A model generated the notes under the pieces. It was not told the origin of the DNA, searched no databases, and was given only the letters and a program-made list of their open reading frames with translations. From assembly GCA_035362835.1 (NCBI GenBank), contig DAOSDY010000002.1, positions 565,692 through 629,691 on the forward strand: a DNA stretch of 64,000 nucleotides, in the 5' to 3' direction. Each line of letters begins with the position of its first letter. Position 1 is the stretch's first letter. Positions 18,174 to 26,186 of this stretch are shown in pieces. The position numbers and the translations under genes were made by a program. The DNA is from Melioribacteraceae bacterium (GTDB lineage Bacteria > Bacteroidota > Ignavibacteria > Ignavibacteriales > Melioribacteraceae).

Positions 18174-19613
18174 TTATTTCTCCCATATGTAAACACATTT
18201 ACGAAGCTCACTTCTCCCGTGTTCACCCATTTGTTGACTACTATTACCTTTACCAGTTGGTAAAGTCCATATTTTTTTTATTTTGAAGCCAATTATTTTT
18301 GCAAAGTCAGAAAGAATAAGATCAACAGGAATTTCCTCACCTCCATATCTAACATTATCATTAACCATTACAACGACACCATTATATTTTAAAAGACGAT
18401 ACATTTCATAAATGACAAAAAGCATTTCGTAAAAATAATTCTTTACCATTCTAGGAATGTTTGAGTTGTTGAGTTTGCCTAGTCCATTTAATTTGGAAAG
18501 TATATCATTAATTTCCGTCATTGCAGGATGAGAATAGTATATCGAATTGATCAAATTGTAATCAGATGGACGATTTAGTTCAGTATAAAGATTTTCTAAG
18601 TAATTTAATTTCTCTTTATTTTCCACAGTACAAGTCAACATAGTTTGACGAAGTTTTTTCACATCATCATCATTGTTATTTAAGAATATAAGTTCTAAAG
18701 CGTAAGTCCTTGTATAGTCGTATCTGTTGCAGTAAGGAGGCGATGTCATTACAAAATCAAATATATCGGACTTCATTCTAGGTAAAACATCAAGAGAGGA
18801 ACCTTGTAGAATTATCGGATCAATCAATTCGGTTTGAGCTTCTTCTCTAGAGAAAAGTTCAAGATTATGATGTGGTGAAAGGTCAATAAATATTTCATCA
18901 ATTTTTTCTTTAACGATTTTAATAAAATTGTAAATTTCCCCTTTATTAAACTCAGTATTACCAAAGGATCGATTCGCCCTTGAATCCCATCTCAAGTATT
19001 GCCCATCTTTTCTAGTAAAACTAATTTCTTCTAACACAGAAAATGCTGCAAATTCAAGAAGCTTTCTAATGGAAGAATCCGATATGCTTTTACAGCAGGC
19101 TAAATATCGATTTAGGCTGCTTTCGTTTTCTTCTGGAAATGCTCCTCTAGTAATTGATATATGTTTGATGATGGAAGTATTGATTGTAGTATTTTCAAAA
19201 GATTCCCAAAAAGAATCAACCTCTCTTTTGAATTTATCTAATGATACTTTTTCCGCAGATAACCTAGCTTCAACATTAAAAATACCGATTGGGAGAAGTT
19301 CAACTCCCGTAGATTCCCAACCTTTTTCTCTAGCCGCAAATAAAGTTGCGCCCGAGCCAGCAAATGGATCTAAAATATGGCCCTTTGATGGATGATATTT
19401 TTCGATGAAATAATCTATTAATTTTTTAGAAAAGCCTTCTTTGTACTTTAACCATCTGTAAAATGGTTCTTTTTTGTTTGCTTGGAAGCTGACTAAGGTT
19501 CTGTTTAAAGTGTAGTTTGTTTCAATAATATGTTTATATTGATCAAAAAGCTTTTCTCTCTCATTTGGGAATAGTATATTTTTGCTCACATAGCTCAAAC
19601 TTGGTTCGGACAT
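18174..19613 (-). CDS. DNA amino-methyltransferase of the AvaI/BsoBI-like system
   Basis: A 479-residue S-adenosylmethionine-dependent methyltransferase. Motif I DPFAGSGAT is at residues 82-90 and motif IV TSPPY at 290-294, an SPPY form common in N4-cytosine methyltransferases; about 200 residues between them can hold the target-recognition region. The neighbouring endonuclease suggests that it protects the same CYCGRG-like site. Being first in the cassette, the modification gene is translated before the nuclease, which is a safe order for a mobile restriction-modification unit. The C terminus carries an extra segment with GEHGRSELRKCVYIW. Confidence 0.88.
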   Translation of the reverse strand: MSEPSLSYVSKNILFPNEREKLFDQYKHIIETNYTLNRTLVSFQANKKEPFYRWLKYKEGFSKKLIDYFIEKYHPSKGHILDPFAGSGATLFAAREKGWESTGVELLPIGIFNVEARLSAEKVSLDKFKREVDSFWESFENTTINTSIIKHISITRGAFPEENESSLNRYLACCKSISDSSIRKLLEFAAFSVLEEISFTRKDGQYLRWDSRANRSFGNTEFNKGEIYNFIKIVKEKIDEIFIDLSPHHNLELFSREEAQTELIDPIILQGSSLDVLPRMKSDIFDFVMTSPPYCNRYDYTRTYALELIFLNNNDDDVKKLRQTMLTCTVENKEKLNYLENLYTELNRPSDYNLINSIYYSHPAMTEINDILSKLNGLGKLNNSNIPRMVKNYFYEMLFVIYEMYRLLKYNGVVVMVNDNVRYGGEEIPVDLILSDFAKIIGFKIKKIWTLPTGKGNSSQQMGEHGRSELRKCVYIWEK

Positions 19614-19701
19614 TTCAAATCCTATAATATTCTAATCTTTTCTATAAATTTAACATAATTTTGACAAAAGAACTGATATTGACTTCAGAAAATATTAAGC
19701 A

Positions 19702-19889
19702 GTATAACGACGTGACTTTTCACCAGTTCACCCCGAACAGTATTGATGAACTGTAAATTTATTGCCAATAAGTTTTAAGAATTTTATTTAACAGAACAAT
19801 GCTACAAACAATGCTTGCCTTTTTCATCAAACCTAAAATCAGAATAAAGCCGTTCTGAAAACGCGGTCGTGTTGAAAAGCTGGTTAGGC
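19702..19889 (-). other. attC-like site 2 (long form), end of the patatin cassette
   Basis: This 188-base site fills most of the 327-base gap between the patatin and methyltransferase genes. Minus-strand cores: R'' GCCTAAC (19889-19883) and R' GTTATAC (19708-19702). Inner arms CTTTTCAAC and GTGAAAAG pair with one extra base. An inner CAGTTCA/TGAACTG hairpin lies near 19724-19753. It is longer than the 57-141 bases usually quoted for attC. The rest of the gap, 19614-19701 and 19890-19940, shows no further feature. Confidence 0.7.
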
Positions 19890-19940
19890 AGTTGATTGAT
19901 TTTACATATAAAAAATCCGAGTAATAATTTCATTATTTTT

Positions 19941-21305
19941 TCAAAGAAAACTCATGTTACTGATTATCCTTTCTGCATCCGCTTTACCAAGAGCAATCAA
20001 GCGCTGTGCATATTTTGCTTTGAAGTTCATAGTTCCACTAAAGAACTTGCCAAGTTTTTTCTTGGGTGCGATCGTAATTAATCGAACCTTATTCGGAAAC
20101 TGGTGGAATGGGATGTTCACAGGTGGCTCGATGCTACTTTTCTCAAATTGGCTATGCGGAGATTTGCCCCTTATAGCTTCAAACATACTACGTGCATCAT
20201 CAATTGATAATTTAGGAACGCGAATTTTTCTATCCACTTTCTGCCAATGATTCACTAAGTCATTTTCATGTTCTAATGGTTGTAAACGTACGATCCACAC
20301 TTCATTGCAGTTTTCAATGTTTAACAACGGCCACAATGGAAGGTTATCTGAAACTCCACCGTCAAAATAATCTTTCCCATCTAATTGAACACTAGGAAAC
20401 AATCCTAGTGGAAGAGCTGTAGTGGCGACTAACAGATCTGTAAATTGATTCGATTGTGAATCAGAAAGTTTTTCATAAATGGGTATCTGTATTTCAGAAG
20501 CGAATGGTTTCCAAAGAGCAGGACCATTACCAAAAGGAATAAAATATGAAATGCTCGGTTTGTCAGGATCAAATGCTAATTCACATTTTGACAATGTAAC
20601 ATATGTGGGTATAGCAAGTTTGGATCCGGAGAAAGCAAATCCAATCAAGTTACGAAGTGGCAAAGTATCAAAGAGAGTTAATCTAAGGTGCCTCCAAATT
20701 AGTGAGCCAATTGGGGGCACTACTTTCAGAAAAATGAATATAGCAGAATATAATAGAATGGAAATAAAGAATATATTGATACCAATTCCTAACCATAATG
20801 GCATTTCTGCAGGTATTCTTCTGAACGAGAATATTTCAAATATTCTTTTAAATCCGTCCCAAAAGCTCATAGAGTGTTCAGAGGAATTTCCAAATACTAA
20901 TGCAATACCAAAGGCTACAATCGCACCCCAAAGAGTAAATAAAAACATCAAAACTCGACGTCCGATTATATGAAGAACTCCTTTAGTAGACTGAAATCGC
21001 ATATTTGAATCTGTTGTAACACTCAAAAGATGGAATGGAAAGAGGAGATATATAAGAAATTTAAAACGTGGTTTGCAAATTGAACGGAGACTAAGAGAAC
21101 GCCAGAATGCTTCACCATTGTCAAGTCGATTGGCTGACCAAAGTGCAGCATTAAGAGCACCAACTGAAGAACCAGCAATAGAGTCAAATGTAATTCCCGC
21201 GTTTTTCAATGCTTGGAGACAACCAAATGCATAAGCTCCTTTAGCTCCACCACCTTCAAGTACTAGTCCCCTTATAACTTGAGATTTACCGTCACTCTCA
21301 CACAT
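19941..21305 (-). CDS. Patatin-like phospholipase with membrane segments
   Basis: A 454-residue protein with the patatin serine-aspartate dyad: oxyanion loop GGGAKG (18-23), nucleophile S47 in GSSVG, and DGG near residue 320 (DYFDGGVSDNLP). Between them (about 85-215) lie two or three hydrophobic segments and a basic loop, splitting the catalytic domain and suggesting membrane attachment. It should hydrolyse phospholipid acyl esters. Patatins serve in lipid turnover, as toxins, and as effectors in phage-defence systems; a nucleotide cyclase that would signal a CBASS system is absent. It is a single-gene cassette. Confidence 0.85.
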   Translation of the reverse strand: MCESDGKSQVIRGLVLEGGGAKGAYAFGCLQALKNAGITFDSIAGSSVGALNAALWSANRLDNGEAFWRSLSLRSICKPRFKFLIYLLFPFHLLSVTTDSNMRFQSTKGVLHIIGRRVLMFLFTLWGAIVAFGIALVFGNSSEHSMSFWDGFKRIFEIFSFRRIPAEMPLWLGIGINIFFISILLYSAIFIFLKVVPPIGSLIWRHLRLTLFDTLPLRNLIGFAFSGSKLAIPTYVTLSKCELAFDPDKPSISYFIPFGNGPALWKPFASEIQIPIYEKLSDSQSNQFTDLLVATTALPLGLFPSVQLDGKDYFDGGVSDNLPLWPLLNIENCNEVWIVRLQPLEHENDLVNHWQKVDRKIRVPKLSIDDARSMFEAIRGKSPHSQFEKSSIEPPVNIPFHQFPNKVRLITIAPKKKLGKFFSGTMNFKAKYAQRLIALGKADAERIISNMSFL

Positions 21306-21368
21306 ATTAGTGTATCTTTTATTTTAATAACTTTACACTTAATAGTAAATGAAATAGTATTTTTTACT

Positions 21369-21459
21369 GCCTAACGGCGTTGCCGCTAACCGGCAGTTTT
21401 ATGCAGGGCTGTCCAGCCTGTCCGGTGCATTCTACCGGATGTTGAGCGGCGAATTATGT
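21369..21459 (-). other. attC-like site 3, end of the protease cassette
   Basis: A 91-base site closely related to site 1: both contain GTTGCCGCTAACCGGCA and GTTGAGCGGC. Minus-strand cores are R'' ACATAAT (a variant ending AAT instead of AAC) and R' GTTAGGC. L'' GCCGCTCAAC pairs with L' GTTAGCGGC with one extrahelical base. The atypical R'' may reflect decay. Confidence 0.8.
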
Positions 21460-21466
21460 AAACTCT

Positions 21467-22354
21467 TTATTTAATTATTTGTAACAAGCGATTCAACTGA
21501 GTCTGAAAAGAGGATGAAGAAATAATGTTATTAATATATTCAACTGACCAGACTTTTGATAAACCGGTGTTTTCTTCGAATACAACTCTTGGACGCTTAG
21601 ACTGAACACTTATTGCTACTTCTTGATATGGAAGATATTCTCCTATAACTCCAATAAATTTATTTGCATATGGATCACCACCCAAATTTACTATTCCAGG
21701 ATTATCTGATCTTATAAAAGAAGGCTTGAGAAATACGGGACTTCCGCTATTACCAGGGAATGCAAATGCATCAATAAAAAATGATTTGTCTTCATTTTTT
21801 AAACTTACGGCTCCTATGCGAATTATAGGATTTATTTTATTTCTTGATTGTAAGCCCGGCTGAAAAGAGACAAAGAACACATCATAAACCTCATAGATTT
21901 TATTTGAAGATAAAAAGAAGTTGTCAGGTATAACACGCAAGTCATCGTGAAGGGTGTCTATCGCAAAAGGAATCATAGCTAAATCAATATTTGGGTTAGA
22001 ATCATATATCCAATTCACTTTGTATTGATTTTTGATTTCAGTTAGAGAACGCGATAATAATATGCCTTCTTTTGAATTGAAGAATACTTGATAATTTTCA
22101 TCTAATAGTTTACCAGTAAATTTATCATCAATTAATTCCATGATAACATGTTTAGCAGTTACTAGATGAAATATGTTTTTAATAGATACCAAAAATCCAG
22201 TAGCATGATAAATTGGTTCCTTTTTTGAATTGTATTCACCAATAAAAACAGTAGTTTTTTTAATTATGTCAAGATCACTTTGTTGAGCATTTACAGTGGA
22301 AATAAAATTAAGGGCTAGGATAAATAATATACCAGAAATTATTTTGGATACCAT
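21467..22354 (-). CDS. Secreted trypsin-like serine protease
   Basis: A 295-residue exported protein with a signal peptide ending STVNAQQ (about residue 24). The chymotrypsin-fold triad is visible: H69 in VTAKHVI, D124 in NPNIDLAMI and S203 in FPGNSGSPVF. There is no PDZ domain, so it is not a DegP relative in architecture. It is a single-gene cassette. Integron cassette products with signal peptides are common, but the target here is unknown. Confidence 0.82.
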   Translation of the reverse strand: MVSKIISGILFILALNFISTVNAQQSDLDIIKKTTVFIGEYNSKKEPIYHATGFLVSIKNIFHLVTAKHVIMELIDDKFTGKLLDENYQVFFNSKEGILLSRSLTEIKNQYKVNWIYDSNPNIDLAMIPFAIDTLHDDLRVIPDNFFLSSNKIYEVYDVFFVSFQPGLQSRNKINPIIRIGAVSLKNEDKSFFIDAFAFPGNSGSPVFLKPSFIRSDNPGIVNLGGDPYANKFIGVIGEYLPYQEVAISVQSKRPRVVFEENTGLSKVWSVEYINNIISSSSFQTQLNRLLQIIK

Positions 22355-22374
22355 TTTAACCTCATCTTATTTAC

Positions 22375-22563
22375 ATATAACGGCCTTGTTTTTAAGCCGC
22401 CACCCAAGACAGCCATGCTATTTAAAACACAAAAGCCAATAATTTTGAAATAACTTTTTTATTGTAACTTACTTTAAAGAGCAACTAACTTTTACAACAA
22501 AACTTTATTACCACACAAATGCCGCTATTTTTAAAGCGGCCGGTCTTGAAGAACTTGTTAGCT
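22375..22563 (-). other. attC-like site 4 (long form), end of the helicase cassette
   Basis: A 189-base site with minus-strand cores R'' AGCTAAC and R' GTTATAT. L'' GTTCTTCAAG pairs with L' CTTAAAAAC with one extra base. The helicase stop codon TAA is part of R'', so the gene ends inside its own recombination site. Near L' it shares the TGGGTGGCGGC/TGGGCGGC block with sites 5 and 6. Confidence 0.72.
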
Positions 22564-24444
22564 AGCATCCAGTTTATAATTAATTCCTATCTCTGATTTA
22601 ATGTTTGGAATTCCTTCGAGATAACGAGATAAATTTCTTTTTGTAGTATCAATTTTTTTATAACCGGTATGCCTTTGTTGATCAATTCTATCAACACAAT
22701 AAGAAATAAATAAGTAATGTTTAGCTCTAGTCAATGAGACATATAGGAGACGTCTTTCTTCATCTATATCATTTTTTCCAGGTATATATTCTTCCTCGCA
22801 GGCTACAATAAAAACTACTTCTGCTGTCAAACCTTTTGCTTGATGCATAGACATAATTCTAACTCCGTCAACATCTTGGTCGAGTGGTTCTGCAGGTCCA
22901 AACAAATCATTAATAAATGTATTAAGCCCACCAATACTTGTTATTTTTTGACGAGTAATGATATCTAATAATGAATCAATAAATTCCTTAGAATGAGATT
23001 CAAAAAGTTCTTTGAGTAATTGGACTTGTTCGTTGAAATTATCTGCCTTAGCTTTTAACGAATCTAACAGCTCATCAATATATTTCAAAGTTTCTTGAAC
23101 TTTAGAAAGATTTTTTATGTCAGTTTCTTCACCATTTTTAATTTTTTGCAAAATAGATACAAAGTCGCTTCGATTTTTTGCAGCGAGATTGTAAATAGAA
23201 TTTATAGTTACTCCACCAATACCATTAACAAGATTTAGTATAACTCTATAGGCAAGGCCATTTTCGTGATTATCATAAAGTTTTAGGATAGAGATAAGAT
23301 ACCGTCCCAAATTGGAATCAAAAATATCATAAAGGCTTGTATTGGCATTTACTTTTAAATTGTTAGCGAGAAGTTTTGAGGTTAGCACAGTTGAAAAACA
23401 CTTATTATGATCACTTCGGAGTAAGATAATTACTTCTTCTTCTTTTGATATTTTATTGTCAATAATTTCCTTGATAATGCGAGAAATATTTTCTGCTTCT
23501 TCATATTGGGTTGCAAATTTAAGAAGAGCAGTATGACCAATACTTTTGGAAGTAGATTTAATTGTTTTACTAATTCGTTTATAATCTTGCCTAATAACAT
23601 TTGAAGCTAATTCAAGTATTTTCGGATCACATCGTTGACATTCAGTAATATGGAATGATTTGGAATTCTTAATTACATTTGTAAAATTTCTAATACCCTC
23701 AGGATAAGCATATCTAAATCCATAAATACTTTGGTCATCATCACCAGCAACAAATAGTTTTGCTCCTTTTGAAAAGAGTGTTTCGATAACGCGTAAATCA
23801 CATCTATTTAGATCTTGGTATTCATCAACAATCAAATATTCTATTGGTCCATCTAAAGATATTTCGGTGGTTGATTCTAAAATGTTTTTAAATTGATATA
23901 CAAGTTCTGATCGCAATCCATAACCATATATCTCTCTATGCTCTTTCCAAGCGCCAAGAAATTCTGGACTATCAAAGTTTTGTTCCCAATCATCTCGATC
24001 CGCATTTAAAGTTTCCCAATTAGCAGAAAGTAAATTGAAAAGTCTTCTGATTTCCTTGATGTTAGAGTTAAGCAGCACTTTTATATCTTCAAGTATTATG
24101 TTCCTCTCTTCATAGTCGTCTGCAATGACAAAATTTGAAGGGAGAGTGGATATCCTTCTCGAATTTTTCATCAATTGTCTTAGCGAAAAGCCGTGCAGGG
24201 TAAAGACATAAGGTAAGTCTTCGGCAATTTTAAGTTCCTTTGATATTTTGGTTTTTAATTCGGCGGTTGCCGCACGTGTGAAAGTTAAAACAAAAATTCT
24301 TTTGGGGTCAATTCCTTTTGCGTTTATTAAATCGGTAATAAAGCCAATGATTGTGAATGATTTACCCGTTCCAGGGCCAGCTAAGACTAATCTATTCTCA
24401 ACTGTAGAATTAATAGGAACCAATTGTTCATCTGTAAGAGCCAT
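22558..24444 (-). CDS. UvrD/PcrA-like superfamily 1 helicase (cassette-borne)
   Basis: A 628-residue ATP-dependent DNA helicase. Motif I LAGPGTGKS, motif Ia TFTRAATAEL, motif II IVDEYQDLN, motif III GDDDQSIYGF, motif V SMHQAKGLTAEVVF and motif VI YVSLTRAKH are all present, so the enzyme looks active. It is shorter than UvrD and lacks an obvious extra nuclease domain. At about 2.1 kb the cassette is large. Stand-alone SF1 helicases occur in several phage-defence systems, but no nuclease partner lies in the same cassette. Its base composition and lack of close resemblance to the neighbouring chromosomal helicase (26727-28721) argue against a recent duplication. Confidence 0.88.
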   Translation of the reverse strand: MALTDEQLVPINSTVENRLVLAGPGTGKSFTIIGFITDLINAKGIDPKRIFVLTFTRAATAELKTKISKELKIAEDLPYVFTLHGFSLRQLMKNSRRISTLPSNFVIADDYEERNIILEDIKVLLNSNIKEIRRLFNLLSANWETLNADRDDWEQNFDSPEFLGAWKEHREIYGYGLRSELVYQFKNILESTTEISLDGPIEYLIVDEYQDLNRCDLRVIETLFSKGAKLFVAGDDDQSIYGFRYAYPEGIRNFTNVIKNSKSFHITECQRCDPKILELASNVIRQDYKRISKTIKSTSKSIGHTALLKFATQYEEAENISRIIKEIIDNKISKEEEVIILLRSDHNKCFSTVLTSKLLANNLKVNANTSLYDIFDSNLGRYLISILKLYDNHENGLAYRVILNLVNGIGGVTINSIYNLAAKNRSDFVSILQKIKNGEETDIKNLSKVQETLKYIDELLDSLKAKADNFNEQVQLLKELFESHSKEFIDSLLDIITRQKITSIGGLNTFINDLFGPAEPLDQDVDGVRIMSMHQAKGLTAEVVFIVACEEEYIPGKNDIDEERRLLYVSLTRAKHYLFISYCVDRIDQQRHTGYKKIDTTKRNLSRYLEGIPNIKSEIGINYKLDAS

Positions 24445-24463
24445 TTCTCTCCTTATTATTGCT

Positions 24464-24656
24464 AGCTAAAGGCGTAGTTGCTAATCCGCCGCCCAAAACA
24501 ACAATATTGGTTTTGTCAACGCAACTATTATTTATAAATCTGTTTAAAGAACTCAATCAACTTTGAGCAACAAACTAATTCTGAAAAAGCAAACCCAAAC
24601 GCGGCTCAAAAAGATCGCATCGATGATAGCGGTCGCCGCTGAGGCGGTTGTTAGGG
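24464..24656 (-). other. attC-like site 5 (long form), end of the 205-residue-protein cassette
   Basis: A 193-base site. Minus-strand R'' is CCCTAAC; R' is TTTAGCT, where the expected first G is T, so this core may be inactive. Arms CCGCCTCAGC and GGCGGATTAGC can pair in part. It shares the TTTTGGGCGGC block with site 6. Confidence 0.65.
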
Positions 24657-24661
24657 CTATT

Positions 24662-25279
24662 TTATAAATCTTCTGTTAATAAAATATTGCCTTCCATAAA
24701 ATGTTTCTTAAGAACAATCATAAGATTTGTTATTTCATTTTTGGGAATAGTTAAAGACGGCAACATTACAATATCAGTTAATAAAGGGTCGGGATTAATT
24801 TTTCGGCTATCAAATGAAATTAAATATGAACCGTGAACACCAATTAAAGAAAAACTCATTTCTATATCACATTCAATTGAATAGTCTGTTTTAATAAGTT
24901 CAACAATTTCACTAAAGCGACGTGCCTTTAAATAAATATCCTCTATTCGAATTGTTTTCAAAGTTGTGTCTAGCTGATTTACTTTTGAAATACCAGCTTG
25001 AAATAACTCTATCTGCCCATTATTACTACAAATAATATTATGCTTATTCTTAAGATTTATTATAAATAAATTATCTTTAACAGACTTCGTTGAACCAGTC
25101 AAATAATATCGAAGCCTATGCATTAGTTTCTCTTGAATTTCATTATTCTCAAAATCAATTATGCCTTTTATATCACAACTGGGAATAAAATGAACTAGAA
25201 GTCCATTTGAATCCCTAAACTCCGAAATATTATTTAGAAAATATTCTCGCCTACTTCTAATGTAATCTCTTGTATTCAT
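24662..25279 (-). CDS. Cassette-encoded protein of unknown function
   Basis: A 205-residue soluble protein, predicted mixed alpha/beta, without a signal peptide, membrane segment or motif that I recognise. The N terminus is basic (NTRDYIRSRREYFLNNISEF) and the C terminus has a long amphipathic helix (KNEITNLMIVLKKHFMEGNI). Its gene occupies the whole of one cassette, with the attC-like site starting 5 bases after the stop. Low GC like its cassette neighbours. Confidence 0.7.
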   Translation of the reverse strand: MNTRDYIRSRREYFLNNISEFRDSNGLLVHFIPSCDIKGIIDFENNEIQEKLMHRLRYYLTGSTKSVKDNLFIINLKNKHNIICSNNGQIELFQAGISKVNQLDTTLKTIRIEDIYLKARRFSEIVELIKTDYSIECDIEMSFSLIGVHGSYLISFDSRKINPDPLLTDIVMLPSLTIPKNEITNLMIVLKKHFMEGNILLTEDL

Positions 25280-25286
25280 TTTTGAG

Positions 25287-25474
25287 CCCTAACGGTGTTG
25301 TAAATAACTTGCCGCCCAGAACAGACGGCTTGTGAGAATGTACAAAACCAATGATTTATAAAAAATTTTCATATTGAAATAAACCCGAATAAGAAATTTA
25401 TGAATACAGACAAACCTAATAACTGTACAAAACCAGCGAGAAAAGAAGCGGTCAAGTTGAGTTGCTTGTTAGCT
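25287..25474 (-). other. attC-like site 6 (long form), end of the two-gene small cassette
   Basis: A 188-base site. Minus-strand cores R'' AGCTAAC and R' GTTAGGG. The stop codon TAA of the 94-residue gene lies in R''. It shares GACCGC after L'' and TGGGCGGC before L' with the other long sites, so the four long sites form one family. Confidence 0.7.
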
Positions 25475-25753
25475 GTTTTTCTTAATCCACTCCCAAGCAT
25501 CATCAGGAAGTCTTCCTTGTCTATCATTTAAATCAACTTTTATAACCAAATGTCTGATTTTTAATGTATTTGTTTTTAAACATTCTGTTAGATGGTTAGA
25601 TAATTCTTTCGCTGATAAATCCGTGCCGACAATGTACATAGTTTTAATATAGTGCCACCACTTTTTTATTTTTGGATGAGAAACAAAATCCTCGTGAAAT
25701 TTCTTATAGGATTTTAATGGCTCCCTATCTAAAATGACAGAATAATATTTCAT
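25469..25753 (-). CDS. Small conserved-looking cassette protein
   Basis: A 94-residue soluble protein with a tryptophan-rich mid-section (KKWWHYIKTMYIVGTD) and a C-terminal KVDLNDRQGRLPDDAWEWI motif. The pattern looks like a family of short hypothetical proteins with a GRLP..AW.W ending, but I cannot name a function. It overlaps the preceding 137-residue gene by four bases (ATGA), so the two are translated together from one cassette. Confidence 0.7.
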   Translation of the reverse strand: MKYYSVILDREPLKSYKKFHEDFVSHPKIKKWWHYIKTMYIVGTDLSAKELSNHLTECLKTNTLKIRHLVIKVDLNDRQGRLPDDAWEWIKKNS

Positions 25754-26163
25754 TTCCCAACCTCCTTATCAGAGGCTTCTCCAATTTGTTTTATCGAAGT
25801 ATCTTCAATTAATTCTACCTCTTCAACTTCTGCAGCTTCTACTTGTTTTGACTCGGTTCCCATTCTTTCCATCTCAATCTTTAGAACCTTTTGTACGTGG
25901 GATTCTGACCTACAAAAGTCTGGTTGTTGAATGGACTTTATAAAATATAGAATGATAAATAAAAAACACGAACCTAAAATTAGATACACAAAAGTGGAAA
26001 TAATGAATTGATTTTCTGGAAACAAAATGAATAAGGTAATGGCAAGTCCAAAAATAAGAATTAAATAAATTAGGAAAGGCCTAAAGCCACTTGAACGTTC
26101 AGTGCGACTGAACCAATCTTGTGCACTTTTTAGCCAATCTAAAGGATTAAAAGGATTTCCCAT
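25750..26163 (-). CDS. Cassette-encoded protein with two membrane helices
   Basis: A 137-residue protein. Residues ~26-45 and ~52-73 are strongly hydrophobic, so it is probably an inner-membrane hairpin with a long charged C-terminal tail (EVEEVELIED and a final SDKEVGK). I recognise no family. It is the first gene of the array in the direction of transcription and overlaps the 94-residue gene, suggesting that the two act together. Confidence 0.65.
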   Translation of the reverse strand: MGNPFNPLDWLKSAQDWFSRTERSSGFRPFLIYLILIFGLAITLFILFPENQFIISTFVYLILGSCFLFIILYFIKSIQQPDFCRSESHVQKVLKIEMERMGTESKQVEAAEVEEVELIEDTSIKQIGEASDKEVGK

Positions 26164-26186
26164 AATATTTTTTTTTTTGATTAAAC

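Noticed and set aside
19941..21305. CBASS effector
   Set aside because: No CD-NTase cyclase or accessory gene is adjacent; the cassette holds the patatin alone.
17213..24444. Single multi-gene defence system across the cassettes
   Set aside because: attC-like sites separate the genes, so they were gathered one unit at a time and need not work together.
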